This document shows positions 32,954 to 43,690 of a stretch of DNA of 64,000 bases, piece after piece (within the stretch, counting starts at the first letter, position 1; each line of letters opens with the position of its first letter). The notes beneath the pieces were generated by a model, which did not search any database, had not been told where the DNA came from, and was given only the letters and a program-made list of their open reading frames with translations. Where the stretch lies: contig NC_087066.1 of assembly GCF_963678635.1 (NCBI RefSeq), positions 44,317,624-44,381,623 on the forward strand, in the 5' to 3' direction. Source of the DNA: Symsagittifera roscoffensis. Taxonomy: Eukaryota; Xenacoelomorpha; Acoela; Convolutidae. The translations under genes were made by a program, and so were the position numbers.

Positions 32954-33508
32954 TCAGTTAGAGGTTCCAAAACTTCTAAATTCTTCTAATCTTTCTCTTT
33001 TTTGCACCTTGTCATCCGGCTTTCTTGGCACTGATCCATCTCTTCCTTTTGTGACATCAACTCTGCACTCGTTTTTGGTGTCTTGCAACACATCAGTGGC
33101 CATTCTGACGCTGTTGAAGGCAGTCCTCCAACGCCTATGCTCTTCTACTTTTTGTTTGCAGCAAGGTAGAGTGTCAAGACTAGTTTCCCTGTGTCTGCAG
33201 AAGCTGTTCTTCAAACATTCTTCTTTTTGTCCCCCTTCAATCATCCGTTGTCGACGTTTTGTTCACTGCGGTGGTCACTACATTCCGATGCATTACAAAG
33301 CTCGCTTGAAAGCTTCCAATCCTAAGCCCATCTGATATGAAATGTACACTCTGCTGTGCTTCGATATATGCTTCTTGGCATACTTCTTCGCCATGCAGTC
33401 ATGTTGGCTCTGAACAACGGCATCAGGCGTCTCCATAGTTTCTTCACTTCCATCGGAATAGTCAAAATTTTGCACATTGTCTCGAAAAGATCTAAATCTT
33501 TTAGACAA
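32954..33508 (-). pseudogene. Unidentified charged ORF fragments before the 3' LTR
   Basis: 33508-33293 and 33244-32954 are open, basic and charged, with several cysteines (CFR-type CLKNSFCRHRE, LPCCKQK). They could be the cytoplasmic tail or 3' coding debris. Confidence 0.3.
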
Positions 33509-33519
33509 TCCAGTTCCTC

Positions 33520-33801
33520 TTACTGTTGTTTGGTCGGTTCTTCTTGTCGACTGTTATCCTTAACATGAATTGCCATCAAAACTCCAATTATCACTATCGT
33601 TATGGGCTGTGATGAGTCTGGTAAACCCATGGAGATCAGCTCTTCAGAGTCCCACATCAACACCAGATTACTTCGCCCGGGATACCACCATGTTTGTAGC
33701 AAACAATGGCACAGAAATTCATCATGTGTTAACATGATGCTTCTCCAATCTCGTTTCCCCGACGCTTCCAGTAGTGGTTTCATTTCAGTCATCAGTCTCA
33801 T
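33520..33801 (-). pseudogene. Membrane-anchor-like ORF fragment near the 3' LTR
   Basis: 93 codons ending QPITIVIIGVLMAIHV followed by KDNSRQEEPTKQQ: a hydrophobic stretch of about 14-16 residues followed by a short charged tail, as in a type I membrane anchor. It occurs only once, beyond the last unit junction, as expected for the end of an envelope-like gene. The hydrophobic run is short, so the call is tentative. Confidence 0.35.
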
Positions 33802-34752
33802 CTACTGCATTATAATCCGTCGCTGTTGATCCTCTCTTTTTGTGTGTTTAAAAATCACTGAAGTGCGGAAAACATCTTACAAAGCAACGCGTAAGATTTC
33901 TCCGACATTCTCGCAAGTCTTACACATTTTGTCACGGAGAAGGCCTGATCTACGATCATCCTTGTACTCTTTACATACACTGCGACGAAGTGTACTGGGT
34001 TTCGGCTTTTGCACATCGGCGCCAACGTCGATCCTACTAGTTATCGCGCTCCGGACGAACGGCGATAAGTTTCACTCTGCCTGATATTCATTTCCACTTC
34101 TATTGTATCTCTCCGTTTCCCAGTATGTTTCTGTTCAGTTTGTAACCTTCCCGGAAACGTTTCTACACTGATGGCTATGACCATCTCTTGTTTTCGTTCT
34201 GGATTCATGAGTGACTCTAAAGAACATGCTGTAGAAGCCTAGTGCAGTCACTAGATTCACTTCAGTTCCTTCCTGGCAATCAGCAATAGTTCTGTTTCCG
34301 TTTTCGCTTTCATTACTATGTTTCCGAACAGTATTGTCAACTGGATGTGCTATTTCGCCAGTGTCTTCATGCAGTCGAGACCTCCACACACATGACCTTC
34401 TAGTCCAGAGACTTTCACTAGACAGCTACCAGGTTCGTCCCAGTCTTTTTATTCCAACCAGGCAACTACACATTGTTCTCTCGGTTGCCCTTAGAGGCTG
34501 CTGACATCAATTTGTAGATGACGTTGAGGTCGCGCAAATTGCAATCTGCACTTAATTCCCTGTGCACATCCTGCGTCGCTCGTAATATGGAATCAGCATT
34601 TGGACTCGGGCACCATGATGGTTTCATTAACTCCAACACCACCATCAGGCTCGTTCTCAGTAACTTATCTGAGAAACCCAATCAAACTCCACTCGGTTAT
34701 CTGATTTCGGTATAAAAGGTGTAGTCACTTTTCCTCCAATACAAGTCCCAAT

Positions 34753-35712
34753 TTAAATTGCTGACTGGCAATGCTCCTTATCGTTGAATTTCTTGACGAC
34801 CAGAACCTCCACCGCTTGCTCGTAATCGAAGTAACAATCACGTATGTCCTCATTGATGAAAGGATTATATGCCATTCCAAGAATTCCAGACACATAATCG
34901 TACGAATTCTTTCTTATCGGTCCACAGTATTCACTGGACTTCAGCAGTATCGCCATTGATTCTTTCGTGAGCCTGAGCTCTTTTTTCGAGAATCTTCGGA
35001 TTTCAACGATCTTCTTCAATGGTTCTAGTTTTACGGGTTCTTTCATGTTCACCCGCATTGGCTTGCTTTGATGAATGTCCATTAGCGCTTGTAAGGGCAA
35101 GGTGTTCGCTAGCTCGGTGCCTTCTCTCAGCATTTTTGCACAAGTATTCAGACCTGGCACCGACATTTGTTCCAACGTGAACCGGACGAAACAGAGCGTC
35201 TCTCCGTTTCGCACACGCTCCCGCCGCTCCTTCACGGATCATAAGGTCTCTCAGACTCGTCATCAAGAGAACCTTGTCTTCCCGTCGTCAATCCCGTCAT
35301 ACACCAAACATATCTGAGTTGCAGCTTAGTTCTGACGTACGAAACTGCTATCAGAGCATGTATCTTCGGAGTAGTTCGCATTTCTTCTTCAAAGTGACGT
35401 AGTACTACTGCTCTCCACGGTAAGCTCACCAATCGTGAATTTCATGGTTGTGCCCTGTATCCTTTCTTCCAGGTAACACTCCACGGCACCTTTACTTTCT
35501 AGAGCAATCAGGTGTCCTCTAGCTGTATTCTTGTACCTCATCATCTCCATGTATCCACCGGCCGGCTCGTCAACCGAGACGGTATCCGATACTGTCAATC
35601 GGTTGTATTCCACTGGCGTCAGCTGTTCTATGACGCTTTCCTTTCCGTGAGTCATGCATGATGGTCTAAAGTCCCGAGGGGTCTTTTCACCACCTTGGCT
35701 GAGTATCAACAT
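34753..35712 (-). pseudogene. Ectodomain-like, cysteine-containing ORF fragments (unit 1 and terminal part)
   Basis: 35712-35389 (TVSVDEPAGGYMEMMRYKNT, CYLEERIQGTTMKFTIGELT) is followed by 35235-34753 (TLEQMSVPGLNTCAKMLREG, SSEYCGPIRKNSYDYVSG, NPFINEDIRDCYFDYEQAV). Scattered cysteines and position near the 3' LTR suggest an envelope-like glycoprotein, but no signal peptide or fusion motif is proven. Homologous fragments: 40146-40688, 44398-44952, 48682-49236. Confidence 0.35.
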
Positions 35713-36002
35713 TTCTAGGGTAGCTCAAGTAAGAGTGCTGTCACTCCTCTTGGTTTTATAACTGGCTGATCTTGATCCTGCCATGAGGGTGAGTGGCACC
35801 ATAATTAAATCGGAAATCATTCTGGACGCGCCAGGCAATCTGACATCGCCTTGCCCCTTATACATGACCTCTTCCACTCGCTTTTGTTTAGCTTTTTTGA
35901 GTTAACAGCCTTTGCTGGAAATTCAACTCCACTTTTGTCGTCCCAGTTTTCTCAGCGTCACTCTGCTGCCGTATTTCATCTTCATATCGTTGATCTTATC
36001 GA

Positions 36003-36487
36003 TCACCATTTTCCATCGCATTGTTCCCTTTCGAGTTCTGGACAGGTATACGAATTCCTCGTTGCTTTTTGTTGCGTCGTTTTGATCCGAGAGTTAGCTT
36101 CACTTTCATCAGTGCTGGAATCAATTAACAATTCGTTCATTCTCCCTTCACAATCGTCCAATTTATCAAGAATTTCCCGCATCAGCGGTCTGTTGAGACC
36201 TGTTTCAAACATCGAATGGGTCCCGTAGCACTTCATTACTGTCCACACTTCTTCCATGAAAGCAACTCCGTGCATTTCACACCTGTTCTATTTTCATGAT
36301 CCCTGTGGTGAACTTCCCACTCTTCTTCTGGCAAGGTTCCCAGGAAAGTCACTCGGCATGCGCCTTCTACTCTTCTCCTACGCGGAGACTCCGTTAAAAA
36401 CTTCATTGCAATGGCTTTAGTCTTGCCAGGAGAGCTGCTCTCCGGTAAGTTATGGCTTAGATTCATAAAGGCTGAGGGAAGTTCCAT
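36003..36487 (-). pseudogene. Continuation of the unit 1 private block
   Basis: 36487-36236 (ESPRRRRVEGACRVTFLGTL) and 36275-36003 (TVMKCYGTHSMFETGLNRPL, KLDDCEGRMNELLIDSS) overlap in different frames, evidence of a frameshift near 36260. Helical and charged; unidentified. Confidence 0.35.
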
Positions 36488-37199
36488 CTTCCGCTGGCTC
36501 AGTCGTCCCTGTCAACGTTTCTGTTCCAACTTCGTCATCATCCAAGAAATTAAAATCCAGGCTAGACGCACCACCCACTGAGGCTTTGTCATCATCCCTT
36601 CCCGCTTGGTCGGGATCCTCTTCCATCGCTTTTTCTGGTTGACGGTCCTCTTTCTCCTCATCAACTCGCCCTTCATTTCTTCCGGACCCTGATTGTCCTT
36701 GCTCGTCATTCATTGTCTCGACTGGAAACTTTGGCACGACTAGCTTGCCAGCTGGCCTGTCTTCCTTTCCTCCGTGTTTTATCTTGACTTCCTCACAGCC
36801 GAAGGGCCCGAGAGCAGTCCTAATCAGCAGGTTCCCTAATATTGCGATTTCCGGTTTTACACTCATTACGATTAATGCGGCTTCCTGCAAGTCCGCTGTG
36901 CCTCTCATGGCAGTTGGCGCCAGGTCCAATTTGTCCCATTTTTCCTCGAATTTTCCAGGTTTCAGAGTTGCCGCATGGCTCATCCTTCTCCTCGTCGACT
37001 CATCCACATATGGAAACTGCGTGTATTGCAGCACGCCAGCCTTTCTGCCTACGCAGCCCGGGTCCATCGATTCAGAGAATTTTGCCATCCTTCGTTCGTT
37101 GGATTGAAAAGCAGCACTCAACCTAGGATTGTGCACTATGCAGTTTGCTCCGAGCAACATCCTTTGAATTAGAGGATTTTCAGGTAATTCTTCTGGCAC
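36450..37199 (-). CDS. Unidentified 249-codon acidic ORF, private to unit 1
   Basis: Begins MPEELPENPLIQRMLLGANC, has a folded-looking N-terminal half (LQYTQFPYVDESTRRRM, ALIVMSVKPEIAILGNLLIR) and an acidic, low-complexity C-terminal half (EEDPDQAGRDDDKASVGG). It is the longest unbroken frame of unit 1. Without a domain match I cannot say whether it is gag-like or accessory. Confidence 0.4.
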   Translation of the reverse strand: MPEELPENPLIQRMLLGANCIVHNPRLSAAFQSNERRMAKFSESMDPGCVGRKAGVLQYTQFPYVDESTRRRMSHAATLKPGKFEEKWDKLDLAPTAMRGTADLQEAALIVMSVKPEIAILGNLLIRTALGPFGCEEVKIKHGGKEDRPAGKLVVPKFPVETMNDEQGQSGSGRNEGRVDEEKEDRQPEKAMEEDPDQAGRDDDKASVGGASSLDFNFLDDDEVGTETLTGTTEPAEDGTSLSLYESKP

Positions 37200-37536
37200 A
37201 TTTTATAGTCGCCCCAGTCTTCAGTTTCTTTTCTCACCTTCTGGTATGGGACAATTAAACAAGCAATTTTAGTTATCTCGCCGTTCGTTTTGTCATAGGG
37301 TCGTAAAATCAAGAGTTTTGGTAACACTTCGTTATGCGCTCTATCCACTTCGCCCATTCGGTCACGGAAGTGATCATTGAGGTTACTGCTGTCATATCTG
37401 GCTCTGCTAGTTTCGCGAACAGTAAATCCTCACTCATCAACTCGCGTTGCACGTTTTGCTTACACCAATTGAGTACGCTCCCGTCCACTGCTGAAATGAG
37501 GTTCAGGTGCAACGCCGACCTTCTATAGGCTTCCAC
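37200..37536 (-). pseudogene. ALHLNLISAVDGSV frame and following block (unit 1)
   Basis: 37536-37309 reads EAYRRSALHLNLISAVDGSV then NWCKQNVQRELMSEDLLFAK and EWAKWIERITKCYQ. 37357-37169 continues in another frame with EVLPKLLILRPYDKTNGEIT. Units 2 and 3 keep only the first part (to LRELMSE). Function unknown. Confidence 0.4.
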
Positions 37537-37657
37537 TTTCGCATCAAGGACGCGAACGTCACTGCTGGGCCGTATATCGTCGTTAAAAACTACTTAACTC
37601 CCCTGATCAGTGCTAAGGGATCTGTCCTCATAGATAGGCTTAAATCTGTAAGTAGGG

Positions 37658-38701
37658 TCATGCCCCCGCATAACGTCGCACATCCTCTTCTTTTTCTATC
37701 GTCGTATCTTTTCCGGTTCCGAAGCGATACTGTTGTAGTAGCTTTTTGATCAGAGTGTGTCTTGGATCCCATATTTTAGTCCACGAGGTCGTAGACCGTT
37801 TCGTGTCAATCTTTTTCACATTCTCCCTCATCTGCTCGGGGTAGCGGGTTAAGTTTATCAATGCTCTCAAATTTCCATGCGTGATTGCAATTAATGTCAG
37901 GATCCCATCCAGTCGGAGAATCTGTATTCCATCAATGAGCAGCACTGCTGGTCGTTTCACAAAATTTTCTACTCCAAACGTCACAAACATTCCTAGGATC
38001 ACGACGATAAAAAACTCAACAACTGCTTTGAGGAATTCGTTTGTCAGATAGCGAGAGAAACCCGGGTAACTTTTTGCCAGGAAGGACGCGGTCCATCCTG
38101 CTCCCAACCCTTCTGACGTGCTATCCGTCCTCTCGAAACCTTCTTCTCCTCTCACGTTGTCTGTCCATAATGCCTCGAGTGTTATTTGCCACATCCTGTC
38201 TATGAATTCTGCTGACTTCTGTTCTGCATTCTCCGTTAATTTCAATTCTTTCACTCGAAAGTGTCCATGCCTAATGCTGCTATTCGAGGAGTCAAGTGCA
38301 ACCACTTAATCGCTTCTGGCTTCATTCGCAAAATGATAGCTTTCAAGTGAGCTTTCATTTCTTTGTTGTTGTGCCTCTTCCCTCCTTCTTTCTTGATCTT
38401 CATTCCTCTAAGCCACAGATCATTAGACTTTCCCCACTATCACTCGGTGATCATCGTCGATTCCTGGCTTCATCTTGAGCTGTCTGCTGAAATTGGACAG
38501 TTTCAATCCCAACACTTCATCCAACACCAGCATGTGTACAGAATGATCTTCGAATCCTCTCATAGCGTTTGAGATATCCGACCATACTGAAGGCAATTCT
38601 GACCGAAGTGACCTCAGATTCCTTGCCTCTACTTTGCCATTTGGTACAGGTATGATTAAATCATATTTCCTTTCTGAGAGTAGCGCTATCATTGCATACA
38701 C
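37658..38701 (-). pseudogene. Unit 1 counterpart of the 382-codon ORF (broken)
   Basis: Two frames, 38701-38423 and 38305-37658, cover the same protein with the membrane-like segment VVEFFIVVILGMFVTFGVEN. About 45 bp containing FERGPAIITKIRA in unit 2 is missing or altered here, and a frameshift lies near 38420. Confidence 0.55.
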
Positions 38702-39028
38702 AAACTTAAGTCCACCCGGGAGGTGTTAATTTCCACTTCTATTCCGGAGACAACACGAGCACTGGCTTTTGCGTTATCTTCTGGAAACCGCCTTCCTTTA
38801 ACACAACCATGATCTCGCGCATGGACTCCAGGGTTTCTTTGATTGCTGGCCACACTGCATCTCCCACTGTTTAAGGCTCTCTAAATCTGCTCAGGAGACC
38901 TCTACTATGCAGGTGATCACTGACACCGGCAAACACGATTGTGATCGGGTTCAGTTGGGTTTGTCGTTGAACCCCGATTGCCATTGATGTGGATTGCATC
39001 CAATCTAGGTCAGTTCCCGCCAACATTA

Positions 39029-39469
39029 TTACGTCGGCCAAAACAAGGACTTAGAGGCATGGGCAACGTCTGAGCTCGCAATCACTAAAATCTTTGCTTT
39101 CCTCGTCTCTGCTTTGTCATACGCTGCGAAGATGGTCTCGTCTATTCGAAAGTTCAACTCACCATATCTTTCAGCATCACCTCTTTGGGTTACTATTTTT
39201 GGATAGGCTCTTTCTTTCACATGAGCCGGAGGTGATCGCACCTGCTTAATCATCTTGACATGTTGCGCCGTTGGTGCTCTACTGGTCGAATATTTCCCTG
39301 CTCTCTCTTCTCCGTTCTGCTCACTATGATTCTTTCTTCGATCTCGCAAAGGTCTGGCTTTCACGGGGCCCTTGGTGTTGTTTGGGGGCAGTCCCTCAAG
39401 GTGAGCAAACCGTAATGCTACGGTAGAGCTGAAGTTATTTCTGGCTGCTATCAACCAGTCCACTCCCAC
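39029..39469 (-). pseudogene. Retroelement ORF fragment GVDWLIAAR (unit 1)
   Basis: 146 codons: GVDWLIAARNNFSSTVALRF, a basic linker, PKIVTQRGDAERYGELNF, and AKILVIASSDVAHASKSLFW before a stop. The open frame extends upstream as LYSIV. The start resembles the end of a retropepsin (xLGxDWL), a weak hint only. Confidence 0.4.
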
Positions 39470-40145
39470 GATCGAGTAAAGCCTTTTACTTTGCTGCGAA
39501 GTGTACTGGGTATCGGCTTTTGCATCGGCGCCAAAGTCGATTCTACTAGTTATTGCGCTTCAGACGGTCGGCGATAAATTTCACTCTGCCTGATATTCAT
39601 TTCCACTTCTATTGCTTCTCTCCATTTCCACTTTGATTCTGTTCAGTTTGTAACACTCCCGGAAACACTTCTACACTCTAAAGAACCAAACACGCTGTAG
39701 AATCCTAGTGCAGTCACTAGATTCACTTCAGTTCCTCGATGGCAATCAGCAATTAGATCTGTTTCTGTTTTCGCTTTCATCACTATGTTTCCGAACAGTA
39801 TCGTCAATTGCTTGTGCTGTTTCGCCAATGTCTTTACGCAGTCGAGACCTCCACACACATGACTTTCTAGTCCGCAGACTTTTGCTAGACAGCTACCAGT
39901 TTAATTGCAGTCTTGTGGTCCCCAGCCAGGCAACTCCACATTGTTCTCTCGGTTGCTCCTAGAAGCTGTTGTCATCAAGTTGTAGATGACGTTGAGGTCT
40001 CCCAAACTGCAATCTGCATTGAATTCCCTTCGCACCTCCTGTGTCGCTCGTAATTTGGAATCAGCATTTGGACTCGGGCACCATGATGGTTTCATTAACT
40101 CCCACACCACCATCACGCTCGTTCTCAGTAACTCATCTGAGAAAC

Positions 40146-40688
40146 TCAATCAAATTCCACTCGGTTATCAGATTTCGGTATAAAAGGTGCAGTCTTTTTT
40201 TCCTTCAATAAAAGTCCCAATTTAACTTGCTGACTGGCAATGCTCCTTATCGCTGAAATTCTTGACGGCAAGAACCTCATCAACACCGCTTGTTCGTAAT
40301 CAAAGTAACAATCACGTATGTCCTCATTGATGAAAGGATTATATGCCGTTCCAACAATTCCACACACACAATGGTACGAATTCTTTCTGATCGGTCCACA
40401 GTATTCACTGGACTTCAGCAGTATATCCATTGACTCTTTCGTGAGCCTAAGCTCTCTGTTCGAGAATGTTCGGATTTCAACGATCTTCTTCAATAGTTCT
40501 AGTTTTACGGGTTCATTCATGTTCGCCCGCATTGGCTTGCTTTGATGAATGTCCATTAGCGCTTGTAAGGGCAAGGTGTTCGCTAGCTCAGTGCCTTCTC
40601 TCAGCATTTTTGCACAAGTATTCGGCGCTGGTACCGACATTTGTTCCAACGTGAACAGGACGAAACAGAGCGTTTCTCCGTTTCGCAC
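40146..40688 (-). pseudogene. Ectodomain-like ORF fragment (unit 2)
   Basis: 180 codons of the same protein as 34753-35235, longest open version: continues past DIRDCYFDYEQAV to RFLPSRISAIRSIASQQVKL. Ends at a stop at 40146. Confidence 0.35.
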
Positions 40689-40981
40689 ACGCTACTGCCG
40701 CTCCTTCATGGATCATAAGGTCTCTCAGTTTCGTCATCAAGAGAACCTTGTCTTCCTTCGACCTTTTCTTTCTTCCGAGTCATACTCTCCCATCGTCAAT
40801 CCCGCCATACACCAAGCATATCTGAGTTGCAGCTCTCAGAGCATGTATGTATCAGAGCATGTACTGCTATCAGAGCATGTATCTTCGGAGTAGTTCGCAT
40901 TTCTTCTTCAAAGTGACGTAGTACTACTGCTCTCCACGGTAAGCTCACCGGGCTGTAATTTTACTTTTATGTCTTAAAAAA

Positions 40982-41445
40982 TTAAAATCTTTTTTCAGCA
41001 GTTATTGTTCTGTTTACTGGTCGCTTAACATATTTCCTCTCTGGGTTCCTAATCTTTATCAGGTCATTATTGAGGTCGATCTTCACGTCAAATTTCCTGA
41101 CAAAGTTGCCACCCAAAAGGAACTGATCCGAATCATCCAGGTTCTCCACCATGAGGAAACTCATCCAGAGACCGTCCTCCCATGTGGAGGACTGTTATTG
41201 GAGTTCTCCCGGCCACATAGATCGCTCCGCGGTTAGCAGCTGCCAATCTTAAATTCGTTGGTATCAGGTCCTCCCTGGTGTCTTTATCGGCATTAAACTG
41301 ACCACTGCTCCTGTGTCTAGAAGTCCTGTTACTCTAATCTTTTTTCCATCGGTGTCTAACAGATGTGCAGTCACATCTGCTTCGTATCCAATGTGTACCG
41401 CATATTGTTTCATCACTCGTTTCTTTTAGCACGGCTCGTAGTCAG
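40982..41445 (-). pseudogene. Aspartic protease, array copy B (active-site motif intact)
   Basis: The minus strand reads TAHLLDTDGKKIRVTGLLDT followed by GAVVS, a retropepsin active site with DTG. After a frame break come NLRLAAANR and the C-terminal flap region VENLDDSDQFLLGGNFVRKF. It is not continuous as a single frame, and the reading frame ends at 40982. Confidence 0.7.
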
Positions 41446-41767
41446 CTCTTTTCAGCTTCTTCAGGCGTGCCTTACTGGCTTTGACACCCAATAAAGCTTC
41501 GTCATGTCTTGGGTGCTTGACGTCTGCCATAGTAGACCAAAATTAAGGACAATCTGATTTATATTGACCCTCAAAAACGCAAAAGAAACACCTGGGACAT
41601 AAATTACTCACTCATCAACTCGCGTAGCACGTTTTGCTTACACCAATTGAGTACGCTCCCGTCCACTGCTGAAATGAGGTTCAGGTGCAATGCCGACTTT
41701 CTATAGGCTTCCACTTTCGCATCAAGGACGCGAACGTCACTGCTGGGCCGTATATCATCGTTAAAAA

Positions 41768-42916
41768 CTATTTGACTCCCCTGATCAGTGCTAAGGGATC
41801 TGTCCTCACAGTTAGGCTTAAATTTGTAAGTAGGGTCATGCCCCCGCATAACGTCGCACATCCTCTTCTTTTTCTATCGTCGTATCTTTTCCGGTTCCGA
41901 AGCGATACTGTTGTAGTAGCTTTTTGATCAGAGTGTCTTGGATCCCATATTTTAGTCCACGAGGTCGTAGACCGTTTCGTGTCAATCTTTTTCACATTCT
42001 CCCTCATCTGCTCGGGGTAGCGGGTTAAGTTTATCAATGCTCCCAAATTTCCATGCGTGATCGCAATTAATGTCAGGATCCCATCCAGTCGGAGAATCTG
42101 TATTCCATCACTGAGCAGCACTGCTGGTCGTTTCACAAAATTTTCTACTCCAAACGTCACAAACAGTCCTAGGATCACGACGATAAAAAACTCAACAACT
42201 GCTTTGAGGAATTCGTTTGTCAGATAGCGAGAGAAACCCGGGTAGCTTTTTGCCAGGAAGGACGCGGTCCATCCTGCTCCCAACCCTTCTGACGTGCTAT
42301 CCGTCCTCTCGAAACCTTCTTCTCCTCTCACGTTCTCTGTCCATAATGCCTCGATTGTTATTTGCCACATCCTGTCTATGAATTCTGCTGACTTCTGTTC
42401 TGCATTCTCCGCTAATTTCAATTCTTTCACTAGGTGGGCGCGAATCTTCGTGATGATCGCTGGGCCTCGCTCGAAAGCGTTCATGCCCAATGCTGCTATT
42501 CGAGGAGTCAAGTGCAACCACTTGTTCGCTTCTGGCTTCATTCGCAAAATCATAGCTTTCAAGTGAGCTTTCATTACTTTGGCGTTGTGCCTCTTCCCTC
42601 CTTCTTTCTTGATCTCCATTCCTCTAAGCCACAGATCATTAGACTTTCCCACTATCACTCGGTGATCATCGTCGATTCTTGGCTTCAACTTGAGCTGTCT
42701 GCTGAAATTGGACAGCTTCAATCCCAACACTTCATCCAACACCAGCATGTGTAGCGAATGATCTTCGAATCCTCTCATAGCTTTTGAGATATCCGACCAT
42801 ACTGAAGGCAATTCTGACCGAAGTGGCCTCAGATTTCTTGCCTCTACTTTGCCATTTGGGGCAGGTATGATCACATCATATTTCCCTTCTGAGAGTAGCG
42901 CTATCATTGCATACAC
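41768..42916 (-). CDS. Unidentified 382-codon retroelement ORF, longest in the array
   Basis: Starts YAMIALLSEGKYDVIIP, contains KLSNFSRQLKLKPRIDDDHR, a hydrophobic segment VVEFFIVVILGLFVTFGVEN that could span a membrane, and ends in a basic tail (RKRYDDRKRRG). The sequence LPDGLKFV lies just upstream in the same frame, so the real frame begins earlier and the M at 42916 is arbitrary. Homologous pieces: 38701-37658 in unit 1 (broken) and 47201-46351 in unit 3 (broken and shortened). I do not recognise the family. Confidence 0.5.
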   Translation of the reverse strand: MYAMIALLSEGKYDVIIPAPNGKVEARNLRPLRSELPSVWSDISKAMRGFEDHSLHMLVLDEVLGLKLSNFSRQLKLKPRIDDDHRVIVGKSNDLWLRGMEIKKEGGKRHNAKVMKAHLKAMILRMKPEANKWLHLTPRIAALGMNAFERGPAIITKIRAHLVKELKLAENAEQKSAEFIDRMWQITIEALWTENVRGEEGFERTDSTSEGLGAGWTASFLAKSYPGFSRYLTNEFLKAVVEFFIVVILGLFVTFGVENFVKRPAVLLSDGIQILRLDGILTLIAITHGNLGALINLTRYPEQMRENVKKIDTKRSTTSWTKIWDPRHSDQKATTTVSLRNRKRYDDRKRRGCATLCGGMTLLTNLSLTVRTDPLALIRGVK

Positions 42917-42953
42917 AAACTTAAGTCCATCCGGGAGGTGTTCATTTCCACTT

Positions 42954-43256
42954 CTATTCCGGAGACAACACGAACACTGGCTTTTGCGTTATCTTCTGGA
43001 ATCCACCTTCCTTTAACACAACCATGATCTCGCGCATGGACTCCAGAGTTTCTTTGATTGATGGCCACACTGCATCTCCCACCGTTCTAGGCTCTCTGAA
43101 TCTGCTCAGGAGACCTCTACTATGCAGGTGATCACTAATGCCGTCAAACACGATTGTGATCGGGTTCATTTCGGTTTGTCGTTGAACCCCGATTGCCATT
43201 GATGTGGATTGTATCCAATCCAGGTCAGTTCCCGCCAGCATTATTACGTCGGCCAA
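42954..43256 (-). pseudogene. Retroelement ORF fragment with ADVIMLAGTDLDW (unit 2)
   Basis: 100 codons, identical in sequence to 47239-47541. Contains NPITIVFDGISDHLHSRGLL and KPVFVLSPE, then a stop at the frame break before LPDGLKFVYAM. In unit 1 the same region (38750-39030) is disrupted. Spacing of IASSD, LAGTD and DHLH faintly recalls SGNH-hydrolase blocks, but I do not assign a function. Confidence 0.45.
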
Positions 43257-43690
43257 AACAAGGACTTAGAGGTATGCACGACGTCTGAGCTCGCAATCAC
43301 TAATATCTTTGCTTTCCTCGTCTCTGCTTTGTCATACGCTGCAAAGATGGTCTCGTCTGTTCGAAAATTCAACTCACCACATCTTTCAGCATCACCTCTC
43401 TGGGTTACTATTTTCGGATAGGCTCTATCTTTCACATGAGCCGGAGGTGCTCGCACCTGCTTAAACATCTTGACATGTTGCCCCGTTGGTGCTCTACTGG
43501 TCAAATATTTCCCCGCTCTCTCTTTTCCTATCTGCTCACTATGATTCATTCTTCAATCTTGCAAAGGTCTGGCTTTCACAGTACCCTTAGTGTTATTTCG
43601 GGGCAGTCCCTCAAGGTCAGCAAACCGTAAGGCTACTGTAGAGCTGAAGTTAATTCTGGCTGCTATCAACCAGTCCACTCCCACGATCGA
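43244..43690 (-). pseudogene. Retroelement ORF fragment GVDWLIAAR (unit 2)
   Basis: Same region as 39029-39469 with a stop or shift near 43555. The 3' part (43549-43244) remains open and ends SLFWPT. Confidence 0.4.

Larger units (their letters stand above)
33986..39497 (-). repeat. Array unit 1 (5.5 kb, last in element sense)
   Basis: Bounded by the shared junction motif cgaagtgtactggg at 33986 and 39497. Same order as unit 2 from the GVDWLIAAR frame through the membrane-segment ORF and ALHLNLISAVDGSV. It then carries a private block (37.36-35.4 kb) where units 2 and 3 have gag tail plus protease. Confidence 0.7.

Noticed and set aside
32868-33335. 155-codon plus-strand ORF, Cys- and Leu-rich
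   Set aside because: It runs opposite to the 3' coding debris of the LTR element and partly into the LTR; its composition is that of an antisense shadow.
39043-39469. A retropepsin at GVDWLIAAR
   Set aside because: The xGxDWL wording resembles protease ends, but no DTG lies upstream in phase, and real protease copies are present elsewhere in each unit.
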